A stretch of 44,896 nt of DNA from JBEGTT01 sp041179245 (lineage in GTDB: Bacteria; Pseudomonadota; Gammaproteobacteria; Burkholderiales; Rhodocyclaceae), in NCBI GenBank assembly GCA_041179245.1, contig JBEGTT010000022.1, positions 1 to 44,896 on the forward strand, given 5' to 3'. Every line of letters begins with the position of its first letter. The stretch's first letter is position 1. The notes under the pieces were generated by a model. The model was not told the DNA's origin. It worked only from the letters and a program-made list of their open reading frames with translations, and searched no databases. The position numbers and the translations under genes are program-made. This document shows, one piece after another, positions 38,192-44,896 of the stretch.

Positions 38192-39355
38192 TTACAGGCC
38201 CGCTGCCGCTTTCAGTGATGCAGCCTTGTCTGTATTTTCCCAAGTGAATTCGGGTTCATCCCGACCAAAGTGACCGTAGGCAGCCGTTTTTTGGTAGATC
38301 GGGCGCAACAGATTCAGCATCTGAACAATGCCTTTCGGGCGCAGGTCAAAATGCTCGCGAACCAGTTGGGTTAGCTTTTCGTCCGAAACTTTGCCGGTGC
38401 CGTAGGTTTCCACCATGATCGAAGTGGGCTGAGCCACCCCGATCGCGTAGGAAATTTGCACCAAACAACGAGAGGCCAAGCCAGCGGCTACGATATTTTT
38501 GGCGACATAACGCGACGCGTAAGCGGCAGAACGGTCGACCTTTGACGGATCTTTGCCAGAGAATGCACCACCACCGTGAGGGGCTGCACCGCCGTAAGTG
38601 TCGACAATGATCTTGCGACCCGTTAAACCACAATCACCTTGGGGGCCACCGATCACGAAACGCCCGGTTGGGTTGACCAGATATTTGATGTCACCCTTAA
38701 TTAGTTCTTTTGGAAGCACCGGTTTGATAATTTCTTCGATGGTCGCTTCCCGAATGGCTTCTAGGGTCATTTCTGGAGCGTGCTGCGTAGACAGGACCAC
38801 GGTATCGATGGCGTCAGGTTTGCCATCTACATAACGCAGGGTGACCTGAGATTTTGCATCTGGGCGCAACCAAGGCAGGCGGCCATCTTTGCGTAGCATG
38901 GATTGGCGTTCGACCAAGCGGTGGGATAGATAAATCGGTAGCGGCATCAAGGTAGGTGTTTCTTCGCAGGCATAACCAAACATCAGACCTTGGTCGCCAG
39001 CCCCTTGGTTTAGATAGTCGTCAGAAGCACGATCGACCCCTTGGGCAATATCGGGAGATTGTTTGTCGTAAGCCACCAGTACGGCGCAGCCTTTGTAGTC
39101 AATGCCGAATTCCGTGTTGTCGTAGCCGATACGTTTTAGCGTGTCACGGGCGACATGGATGTAATCGACGTTGGCAGTGGTGGTTATTTCACCGGCCAAA
39201 ACAACCAATCCGGTGTTACACAAGGTTTCCGCAGCAACGCGTGCAGTGGGGTCCTGCGCCAGAATAGCGTCTAGGATGGCATCGGAAATCTGATCGGCGA
39301 CTTTGTCGGGATGGCCTTCGGAAACGGATTCCGAAGTAAAGAAATACTCACTCAT
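38192..39355 (-). CDS. metK: S-adenosylmethionine synthetase
   Basis: A 387-residue enzyme making SAM from methionine and ATP. Signatures are SEGHPDKVADQISDAILDA, GAGDQGLMFGYACEET and GGGAFSGKDPSKVDRSAAY, with complete length. GGAG lies six bases before the ATG, but it is buried in a nested hairpin of the leader. It stands alone on its strand, divergent from the lipid A acyltransferase genes and near metH, so methionine synthesis and SAM formation are neighbours here. SAM made here also feeds MetH reactivation, PrmC and RsmG. Confidence 0.97.
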   Translation of the reverse strand: MSEYFFTSESVSEGHPDKVADQISDAILDAILAQDPTARVAAETLCNTGLVVLAGEITTTANVDYIHVARDTLKRIGYDNTEFGIDYKGCAVLVAYDKQSPDIAQGVDRASDDYLNQGAGDQGLMFGYACEETPTLMPLPIYLSHRLVERQSMLRKDGRLPWLRPDAKSQVTLRYVDGKPDAIDTVVLSTQHAPEMTLEAIREATIEEIIKPVLPKELIKGDIKYLVNPTGRFVIGGPQGDCGLTGRKIIVDTYGGAAPHGGGAFSGKDPSKVDRSAAYASRYVAKNIVAAGLASRCLVQISYAIGVAQPTSIMVETYGTGKVSDEKLTQLVREHFDLRPKGIVQMLNLLRPIYQKTAAYGHFGRDEPEFTWENTDKAASLKAAAGL

Positions 39356-39466
39356 GTCTCACTCCAAACGGGCCTCTGTCCGGCGTAACCGGCTCTGGCC
39401 CACGGAGCGGCGACGCTTTAGCGGAATTTATTCATCGCCCCGCAAGTTGTCTCTTTAACTCGGCGA
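39356..39466 (-). promoter_or_regulatory. Structured metK leader sequestering the ribosome binding site (candidate riboswitch or translational switch)
   Basis: In RNA sense the leader folds into nested stems: outer GCUCC/GGAGU (39408-39404 with 39365-39361), middle GGGCC/GGCCC (39401-39397 with 39374-39370) and inner CCGG/CCGG (39392-39389 with 39383-39380) with loop UUACG. The 3' strand of the outer stem is the metK Shine-Dalgarno GGAG. An upstream hairpin, AGCG/CGCU (39417-39414 with 39409-39406), uses the same bases as the 5' strand of the outer stem, so the two folds exclude each other. A second possible upstream stem is GGCGA/UCGCC. It does not match the SAH riboswitch core I remember, nor any SAM class I can recognise. 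Function as a SAM- or methionine-responsive switch is inference. Confidence 0.5.
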
Positions 39467-39475
39467 ACCGATAAT
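39447..39475 (+). promoter_or_regulatory. Promoter of the lipid A acyltransferase run
   Basis: TTGTCT (39447-39452) and GATAAT (39470-39475) are separated by 17 bases, giving a start near 39482 and a 34-base leader. The -10 overlaps the -10 proposed for the divergent metK promoter. Confidence 0.55.
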
Positions 39476-39502
39476 CTACCCCCTTTCTCAAAAATAGTGC
39501 AA
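39473..39502 (-). promoter_or_regulatory. Candidate metK promoter
   Basis: On the minus strand TTGCAC (39502-39497) and TAGATT (39478-39473) are separated by 18 bases, giving transcription from about 39466 and a leader near 110 bases. It overlaps the divergent promoter, so the two may compete for polymerase. Confidence 0.4.
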
Positions 39503-39515
39503 CAGTTCGCCATTC

Positions 39516-40388
39516 ATGCTGACCTTTTTCCGTGTTCTGAGCTGGTTTTCCCTCCCGTGGTTACACCGTATCGGTGCTGGCTTGGGGGCGTTGGTGTATC
39601 TGTCGTCGGGCACTTACCGTCGGCATGTTTGTGCCAATTTACGGCAGGCGATGGGCGATGAAGGGGAAAAATTGGCTTTTCGCGTTGCCATTGAGAGCGG
39701 AAAACAGATGGCCGAAATTGCCCGAGTCTGGTTGAGCCCGCTGGAGGAGGTATTGGCTTCTGTTCGCGATGTACGCGGTGGTGAGTTGGTTCAGGCAGCA
39801 AGAGAAGCGGGAAATGGTTTGGTATTTCTGACGCCGCACTTAGGGTGTTTTGAAATAGTTAGTTTGTACCTTTCACAAACGGCGCCTATTTCCATCCTCT
39901 ACCGAAAACCCAAAATGCAAAGCCTGCAGAAACTGTTAGAGACGGGTAGAGCGCGTGGGGGCCAAAAATTGGCACCCGCTGATTTGTCAGGGGTTCGCAC
40001 GTTAATTAAGGCGCTACGGAATAATGAGGCCGTTGGATTGTTGCCTGACCAAGCGCCTAAAACGGGGGAGGGCGTGTGGTTAGACTTTTTTGGAAAGCCT
40101 GCCTACACCATGACTTTGGCCGCTCGTCTGAGCGAGACCAAGGCAACGACCTTGCTGACGTGGGGGGAGCGTTTGCCTAATGGCGAAGGCTACCGAATTC
40201 ATTTTCATCCACTCTCTGAACGCCTGAGCGGGGATACGCTGACCCGCGCCGGCCAGATTAATACTCAGGTTGAACAGTTGATACTGAGTTTCCCCACCCA
40301 GTATTTATGGGGTTATAACCGCTATAAGCATCCTGCTGGCGCAGATTTGCCGCCGGTTGTTGCAGGATCAGCAGGGTCGGTTCAATGA
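39516..40388 (+). CDS. Lysophospholipid/lipid A acyltransferase, LpxL/HtrB family (first copy)
   Basis: A 290-residue inner-membrane-associated acyltransferase. The N-terminus is hydrophobic (about 5-30). The catalytic HX4E motif is H108-LGCF-E113 in FLTPHLGCFE. The segment LLPDQAPKTGEGVWLDFFGKPAY, shown here only as landmarks LLPDQAP and FFGKPAY, matches the family. Members add secondary acyl chains to lipid A, or ornithine-lipid or other acyl chains in some groups. The exact position acylated is not readable. It overlaps the second copy by four bases (ATGA), indicating stepwise acylation by two enzymes. No Shine-Dalgarno is visible before the ATG. Confidence 0.88.
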   Translation: MLTFFRVLSWFSLPWLHRIGAGLGALVYLSSGTYRRHVCANLRQAMGDEGEKLAFRVAIESGKQMAEIARVWLSPLEEVLASVRDVRGGELVQAAREAGNGLVFLTPHLGCFEIVSLYLSQTAPISILYRKPKMQSLQKLLETGRARGGQKLAPADLSGVRTLIKALRNNEAVGLLPDQAPKTGEGVWLDFFGKPAYTMTLAARLSETKATTLLTWGERLPNGEGYRIHFHPLSERLSGDTLTRAGQINTQVEQLILSFPTQYLWGYNRYKHPAGADLPPVVAGSAGSVQ

Positions 40389-41269
40389 GCCATTTTGTGC
40401 GATCCTTTGGTTCTTACCTTGCACTTGGGCTTCTGTGGCTGTTGCATTGGCTACCGTTGCCGCTGTTGCGTGGGCTGGGTTGGTTGATTGGCCATCTGTT
40501 GTTTGTTCTTGCCCGTGAACGGCGAAATGTGGTGCTGACGAATTTGCGCCTCTGTTTCCCCGAAAAATCTCCGACCGCCCGATTTAATCTGGCGCGTCGC
40601 CATGTCGCCGCGTTTACCCAAGCTTTTCTTGACCGAGCTGTTTTGTGGTGGGCGCCCTGTGAGCGACTGGAACGGATGATTACGGTCACGGGTTTGGAGC
40701 ATCTGGAAACCAATAAAGACCAAGCGACGATCCTGCTTTCGGCCCATTTTCTAGGGTTGGATGCTGGCTGGACAAAACTCAGCTTTGGACGGCAGATGCT
40801 GGGGTATTACTCTAATCAGAAAAATCCGGTATTTGATGCGGTGTTACTGGCTGGGCGGATGCGTTTTGGATCACCACAATTAATTCCCCGGAATGACGGT
40901 GTTCGAAAAGTGGTGAAGCTGGTTACTGAAGGTTTGCCGCTTTATTATTTTCCCGATCAGGACTATGGGCCACGTGAGGCCCTGTTTGTTCCCTTCTTTG
41001 GGGTGCCCGCAGCAACTATTAGTGGGCTATCGAGAATGGCAAAACTGACTAAGGCTCGTGTGGTTCCTTGTATGACCCGCATGACCGCCAAGGGTTATCA
41101 ACTAGAGATTCATCCCGCATGGACTGATTTTCCAAGTGATAATATCGAAGCTGATACCCTGCGCCAGAACCAGTTTATTGAGCGTCAGGTGCTGACCATG
41201 CCGGAGCAGTATTTCTGGCTACATAAGCGTTTTAAAACCCGCCCTCCGGGCGAACCAAGGATTTATTGA
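40385..41269 (+). CDS. Lysophospholipid/lipid A acyltransferase, LpxL/LpxM family (second copy)
   Basis: A 294-residue paralogue of the preceding enzyme. A membrane helix lies near 10-42, and the catalytic HX4D motif is H121-FLGL-D126 in LLSAHFLGLD. The segment YYFPDQDYGPREALFVPFFG is the conserved second motif region. The N-terminus has the RERRNVVLTNLRLCFPE stretch common to the family. It uses the canonical aspartate where the first copy has glutamate. With the first copy it probably completes the secondary acylation of lipid A. It is followed by a GNAT gene after one base, so all three are co-transcribed. Confidence 0.9.
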   Translation: MSHFVRSFGSYLALGLLWLLHWLPLPLLRGLGWLIGHLLFVLARERRNVVLTNLRLCFPEKSPTARFNLARRHVAAFTQAFLDRAVLWWAPCERLERMITVTGLEHLETNKDQATILLSAHFLGLDAGWTKLSFGRQMLGYYSNQKNPVFDAVLLAGRMRFGSPQLIPRNDGVRKVVKLVTEGLPLYYFPDQDYGPREALFVPFFGVPAATISGLSRMAKLTKARVVPCMTRMTAKGYQLEIHPAWTDFPSDNIEADTLRQNQFIERQVLTMPEQYFWLHKRFKTRPPGEPRIY

Positions 41270-41270
41270 T

Positions 41271-41774
41271 ATGACCACTCCACAGATCGTCATTAAGCCG
41301 GTTACCCCGCCGGACGTACCGGCTATTTCAGCATTGGCGCGCGAAATTTGGCAAGCCACCTACCCGGAACTGATTACTCAGGAACAGATCGATTTCATGC
41401 TTGAGCTTCGTTATGGGGTTGAGCGTTTGTACGACGATATTGAGCAAATCGATAAATGGCTCGATCAGGCGTTCTACGATGGTCGGCGTGTTGGTTTTTG
41501 CGCCTACGAAATTCGCGATGGCGAGTTTTATTTCGACAAAATTTATATCCATCCCGATGTGCAGCGCCGGGGTGTTGGTGGAGCCATGATTACGCATGCC
41601 GATGATAAAGCCCGCAAAATGGGTTACAAGCGAGCCATTCTGGCCGTTGATAAACGCAATACTCAAGCGATTAACTCATACAAAAAATATGGTTTCGAAG
41701 TGCTCGATAGCACCAAAACGGAACTTGGTGGCGGGCTTGCAATGCACGGTTTCATGATGACCAAGACCCTGTAA
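41271..41774 (+). CDS. GNAT-family N-acetyltransferase
   Basis: A 167-residue GNAT-fold protein. The acetyl-CoA pyrophosphate loop is in YIHPDVQRRGVGGAMITHAD, with the Q/R-x-x-G-x-G/A pattern as QRRGVGG. The C-terminal helix and strand are NTQAINSYKKYGFEVLDSTK. N-terminal residues 12-60 resemble the acceptor-site region of family members such as RimI-like or small-molecule acetyltransferases. The acceptor is unknown. It starts one base after the second acyltransferase, so it belongs to that operon. The mnmG ATG follows 14 bases after its stop. Confidence 0.85.
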   Translation: MTTPQIVIKPVTPPDVPAISALAREIWQATYPELITQEQIDFMLELRYGVERLYDDIEQIDKWLDQAFYDGRRVGFCAYEIRDGEFYFDKIYIHPDVQRRGVGGAMITHADDKARKMGYKRAILAVDKRNTQAINSYKKYGFEVLDSTKTELGGGLAMHGFMMTKTL

Positions 41775-41788
41775 GCGACCCGTTGTTC

Positions 41789-43681
41789 ATGCAGTTTCCT
41801 CAGGATTTTGATGTCATTGTAGTGGGTGGCGGCCATGCCGGCACCGAGGCTGCGCTGGCGGCTGCGCGCATGGGTGCTCAGACGCTGTTGTTGACCCACA
41901 ATCTTGAATCGTTGGGCGCCATGAGTTGTAACCCATCGATTGGCGGGATTGGCAAAGGCCATCTGGTCAGAGAGGTCGATGCGCTGGGTGGGGCAATGGC
42001 TGCGGCAACTGATGAAGCCGGGATTCAATTTCGAATTCTCAATGCGTCCAAAGGTCCCGCAGTTCGGGCAACGCGTGCCCAAGCGGATCGGGTGCTGTAT
42101 CGACAGGCTATTCGCACGCGTCTAGAGAACCAGCCCAATCTCACCTTGTTTGCTCAAGCGTGTGATGACTTGGTGGTTGAGGGCGATCGTGTGGTGGGTG
42201 CGATCACGCAACTGGGCGTTCGGTTTTCGGCTAAGTCGGTAGTGCTGACCGCTGGAACCTTTTTGAATGGTTTGATTCATGTCGGGCTGCAGAACTACAC
42301 CGGCGGACGGATGGGCGATCCACCCTCGGTATCGCTGGCCGCTCGGCTTAAGGAACTCAAGCTCCCGCAGGGGCGATTAAAAACCGGTACTCCGCCTCGC
42401 CTAGATGGCAAGACGATCGATTTTTCGGTGATGCAGGAACAACATTCGGATAATCCGCTCCCGGTTTTCTCGTTTCTGGGAAATGCTGCGCAGCACCCAA
42501 AACAACTGCCTTGCTGGGTCACCGAAACCAACGAACGGACTCACGACATTATCCGGAGTGGGCTGGATCGTTCGCCGATGTATACCGGCGTGATTGAAGG
42601 CGTTGGCCCGCGTTATTGCCCGTCGATTGAAGACAAAATTCATCGGTTTGCTGATAAAAATCAGCACAACGTTTTTCTGGAGCCCGAGGGGCTGACGACG
42701 CACGAAATTTACCCGAATGGTGTTTCTACCAGTCTGCCATTTGATATTCAGTTAGCCATGATCCGTTCGATTCGCGGGATGGAAAACTGCCATATTCTGC
42801 GTCCTGGTTATGCCATTGAATATGATTTTTATGATCCACGCGGACTAAAAAATACGCTCGAAAGTAAAGCTATCAGTGGCTTGTTTTTCGCCGGGCAAAT
42901 TAACGGCACGACAGGTTATGAAGAGGCCGCTGCTCAGGGCTTGCTCGCAGGCGCCAATGCTGCCTTGATGGCGAGTGGTCGAGACGGGTGGTGCCCGCGT
43001 CGCGATGAAGCGTATATCGGGGTGATGGTTGATGATTTGATTACCCGTGGTGTAACCGAGCCGTATCGGATGTTTACCAGCCGGGCGGAATATCGCCTTT
43101 CTCTACGCGAAGACAATGCGGATTTACGCTTGACCGATAAAGGGCGTGAATTAGGATTAGTCGACGATGTTCGCTGGACGGCGTTTTGTACCAAACGCGA
43201 TGCGGTTGCCTCTGAGCAGGAACGTCTGAAATCGACTTGGGTGAACCCCAAGATACTGGCTGCAGAAGATGCAGAACGGGTGTTGGGTAAACCCATTGAG
43301 CACGAATACAACCTCTTTGATTTGCTGCGCCGCCCGGATGTCAGTTATGCCAGTTTGATGACGCTGCCACAGGCAGGAGCGGCGTTGAGCGATCCGCAGC
43401 AGATTGAGCAATTAGAAATTCTCGCTAAATACGCCGGCTATATTGGCCGTCAGCAAGAGGAAATTACTCGGGCGGCGGCGAACGAAAATACGGTATTGCC
43501 TGCCAATATGGATTACAGCGTGGTGCCGGGGTTGTCGCGTGAGGTTCAACAAAAACTGCTGCAGTACAAACCGCAAACGCTAGGCCAAGCAGGCCGTATT
43601 CAGGGCATTACGCCTGCCGCGATTTCACTGTTGTTGATTCATTTACGCCGTTTTCAGCAGGGGGCTGGGCGCAATGATTGA
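41789..43681 (+). CDS. mnmG: tRNA uridine-5-carboxymethylaminomethyl modification enzyme MnmG (GidA)
   Basis: A 630-residue FAD protein that, with MnmE, modifies wobble uridine 34 of several tRNAs. The FAD loop is VIVVGGGHAGTEAALAAARM. Other signatures are SCNPSIGGIGKGHLVREVDA, GTFLNGLIHVG, LKTGTPPRLDG and FFAGQINGTTGYEEAAAQG. The catalytic cysteine stretch SCNPS is intact. The ATG at 41789 fits the family start, although a TTG two codons upstream is in frame. It overlaps rsmG by eight bases. The mnmG-rsmG-parA order is typical of origin-proximal regions. Confidence 0.96.
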   Translation: MQFPQDFDVIVVGGGHAGTEAALAAARMGAQTLLLTHNLESLGAMSCNPSIGGIGKGHLVREVDALGGAMAAATDEAGIQFRILNASKGPAVRATRAQADRVLYRQAIRTRLENQPNLTLFAQACDDLVVEGDRVVGAITQLGVRFSAKSVVLTAGTFLNGLIHVGLQNYTGGRMGDPPSVSLAARLKELKLPQGRLKTGTPPRLDGKTIDFSVMQEQHSDNPLPVFSFLGNAAQHPKQLPCWVTETNERTHDIIRSGLDRSPMYTGVIEGVGPRYCPSIEDKIHRFADKNQHNVFLEPEGLTTHEIYPNGVSTSLPFDIQLAMIRSIRGMENCHILRPGYAIEYDFYDPRGLKNTLESKAISGLFFAGQINGTTGYEEAAAQGLLAGANAALMASGRDGWCPRRDEAYIGVMVDDLITRGVTEPYRMFTSRAEYRLSLREDNADLRLTDKGRELGLVDDVRWTAFCTKRDAVASEQERLKSTWVNPKILAAEDAERVLGKPIEHEYNLFDLLRRPDVSYASLMTLPQAGAALSDPQQIEQLEILAKYAGYIGRQQEEITRAAANENTVLPANMDYSVVPGLSREVQQKLLQYKPQTLGQAGRIQGITPAAISLLLIHLRRFQQGAGRND

Positions 43682-44279
43682 TCTGCAACAGTTGGGCATT
43701 GGTCTTTCGGATACTGCGATTCGGCAATTAATCGCCTTTGAGTCGCTTCTCCTGAAGTGGAATCGGACCTACAACCTGACCGCTATTCGTGATGCTGAGG
43801 GGGTTCGTATTCAGCATTTGCTCGACTCCTTGAGTATTCTTCCTCACATGGGCGAAGGGCGATTATTGGATGTTGGCAGCGGCGGTGGTTTGCCCGGAAT
43901 CCCGTTAGCCATTTGTAAACCCGAACTCGACATTACGCTGGTGGATGCGGTTCAGAAGAAGGTCAGCTTTCTCCAGCAGGCTTGTATCGAGTTGGGATTA
44001 AACAATGTTCATCCCGTTCATGCGCGTGTTGAAGCGATGACGGGTCAAACGTTTGACATGATTTCATCACGCGCTTTTGCTGAAATCGGGTTGTTTGTGC
44101 AGTTGACGCGACATCTATTGGCTCCCGGCGGTTGTTGGCTGGCGATGAAAGGCCAAATTCCAGAAGCAGAAATTGCGGCATTACCCGCAGATATTGGGGT
44201 TGAAGCTATCCACCGTCTTGAGGTTCCGGGATTAAATGCCGAGCGCCACTTGCTTGTTTTGAAGGTACTTGAAGCATGA
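43674..44279 (+). CDS. rsmG: 16S rRNA (guanine-N7) methyltransferase RsmG (GidB)
   Basis: A 201-residue SAM-dependent enzyme methylating G527 (E. coli numbering) of 16S rRNA. The SAM loop is LLDVGSGGGLPGIPLAI, followed by TLVDAVQKKVSFLQQ and ISSRAFAEIGLFV. YNLTAIRDAEGVRIQHLLDS is the usual N-terminal motif. Its start lies inside the end of mnmG and its stop overlaps the parA ATG by four bases, so the three are translationally linked. Confidence 0.96.
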   Translation: MIDLQQLGIGLSDTAIRQLIAFESLLLKWNRTYNLTAIRDAEGVRIQHLLDSLSILPHMGEGRLLDVGSGGGLPGIPLAICKPELDITLVDAVQKKVSFLQQACIELGLNNVHPVHARVEAMTGQTFDMISSRAFAEIGLFVQLTRHLLAPGGCWLAMKGQIPEAEIAALPADIGVEAIHRLEVPGLNAERHLLVLKVLEA

Positions 44280-44896
44280 AAACTTACGCCATTACCAATC
44301 AAAAAGGCGGCGTTGGGAAAACGACCACTGCCGTGAATTTGGCGGCCAGTTTAGCCAGCCTAGGGCAACGTGTTTTACTGGTTGATCTTGATCCTCAAGG
44401 CAATGCTACGACAGGTTGCGGAGTAGCTAAACGGGAAACACTCCCCACGGTGTACCAACTATTGTTGGGCGAAGCCTTGTTTGAGAAAGCCTGTATTCAG
44501 ACAGAGTTTGGCTTCGATTTATTGCCGTCTAACCGTGAATTGGCGGGTGCTGAAGTTGAGTTGATCGAGCTAGAAAAGCGCGAATATCAGTTGCGTCATG
44601 CCTTGGCTGGAAAAGACTATGACTACGTTTTGATGGACTGCCCGCCGGCACTGAATCTACTGACGGTTAATGGACTGGTCGCTGCTGAAGCAGTCATTAT
44701 TCCGATGCAGTGTGAATACTATGCGATGGAAGGGTTGTCTGATTTGGTCGGAACCTTGCGGAAAGTGCGGGCGAGTTTGAATCCTCGTCTGGAAATTGAG
44801 GGGTTGCTGAGGACTATGTACAACCCGCAAAGTACGCTCAATCAGCAAGTCTCAGCGGAATTGGAACAACATTTCGGGCGTAAGGTTTACCGCACG
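44276..44896 (+). CDS. parA: Chromosome partitioning ATPase ParA/Soj (3' end outside window)
   Basis: 207 codons of an open frame that runs off the right edge. The deviant Walker A motif is NQKGGVGKTTTAVNLA, the Walker A' is LLVDLDPQGNAT and Walker B is YVLMDCPPALNLLTVNG. This is the short chromosomal ParA (Soj) type without an N-terminal DNA-binding extension. It binds DNA non-specifically as an ATP dimer and moves ParB-parS complexes; parB is expected just outside. The start ATG overlaps the rsmG stop (ATGA). Its position after mnmG-rsmG supports a location near the replication origin. Confidence 0.95.
   Translation, partial: MKTYAITNQKGGVGKTTTAVNLAASLASLGQRVLLVDLDPQGNATTGCGVAKRETLPTVYQLLLGEALFEKACIQTEFGFDLLPSNRELAGAEVELIELEKREYQLRHALAGKDYDYVLMDCPPALNLLTVNGLVAAEAVIIPMQCEYYAMEGLSDLVGTLRKVRASLNPRLEIEGLLRTMYNPQSTLNQQVSAELEQHFGRKVYRT

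Noticed and set aside
39356..39466. Known SAH riboswitch upstream of metK
   Set aside because: The GAGGAGCGCUGC-type core and the AACGGCGCUC end that I remember for this class are absent. The leader is kept only as an unclassified structured element.

Overview
The window looks like a chromosomal segment of a betaproteobacterium with roughly 50% G+C. The evidence is gene order and family content: hemA-prfA-prmC-grxD, dprA next to def-fmt, metK next to two LpxL/HtrB-type acyltransferases, and mnmG-rsmG-parA. The mnmG-rsmG-parA end is usually close to the replication origin. I cannot name a genus safely. No rRNA, tRNA, CRISPR array or intact insertion sequence was seen. Both window edges cut genes: a GGDEF-EAL protein at the left and parA at the right.

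Region by region. Bases 1-7061 hold three same-strand signalling genes: a periplasmic-sensor/PAS/GGDEF/EAL protein, a PAS-SpoIIE phosphatase and a methyl-accepting chemotaxis protein. A non-coding stretch of about 400 bases with several perfect inverted repeats separates the first two. Next come an OsmC-like protein and a solitary ClpP-like protease. Bases 8351-15859 form one compact operon: RND adaptor, CusA/CzcA-type RND pump, a membrane HD-GYP c-di-GMP phosphodiesterase, and an OmpR-type regulator with its QseC-like kinase. dprA follows on the other strand. A RelB/ParE-type toxin-antitoxin pair sits between dprA and def-fmt. Then come a secreted S1/P1 nuclease, a SemiSWEET transporter, SelO, metG and a SulP transporter.

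Bases 26067-29663 are the hemA-prfA-prmC-grxD cluster behind an extended -10 promoter. On the minus strand, 37408 down to 29649 is a closely spaced run: metH, a PhnD-like binding protein, a histidine kinase, murB and a beta-carbonic anhydrase. azoR and metK follow. The right end is a plus-strand run of two lipid A acyltransferase-family genes, a GNAT acetyltransferase, mnmG, rsmG and parA.

The most unusual signals are four. (1) metH is a compositional mosaic: about its first 850 codons are GC-rich and GC3-biased, and the rest matches the surrounding genome. (2) The metK leader has a nested hairpin that sequesters the ribosome binding site, with a competing upstream hairpin, and it resembles no SAM/SAH riboswitch I recognise. 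(3) A c-di-GMP phosphodiesterase is built into a metal-efflux and two-component operon. (4) A PhnD-like protein and a receiver-less kinase form a candidate sensor pair inside the metH-murB run.
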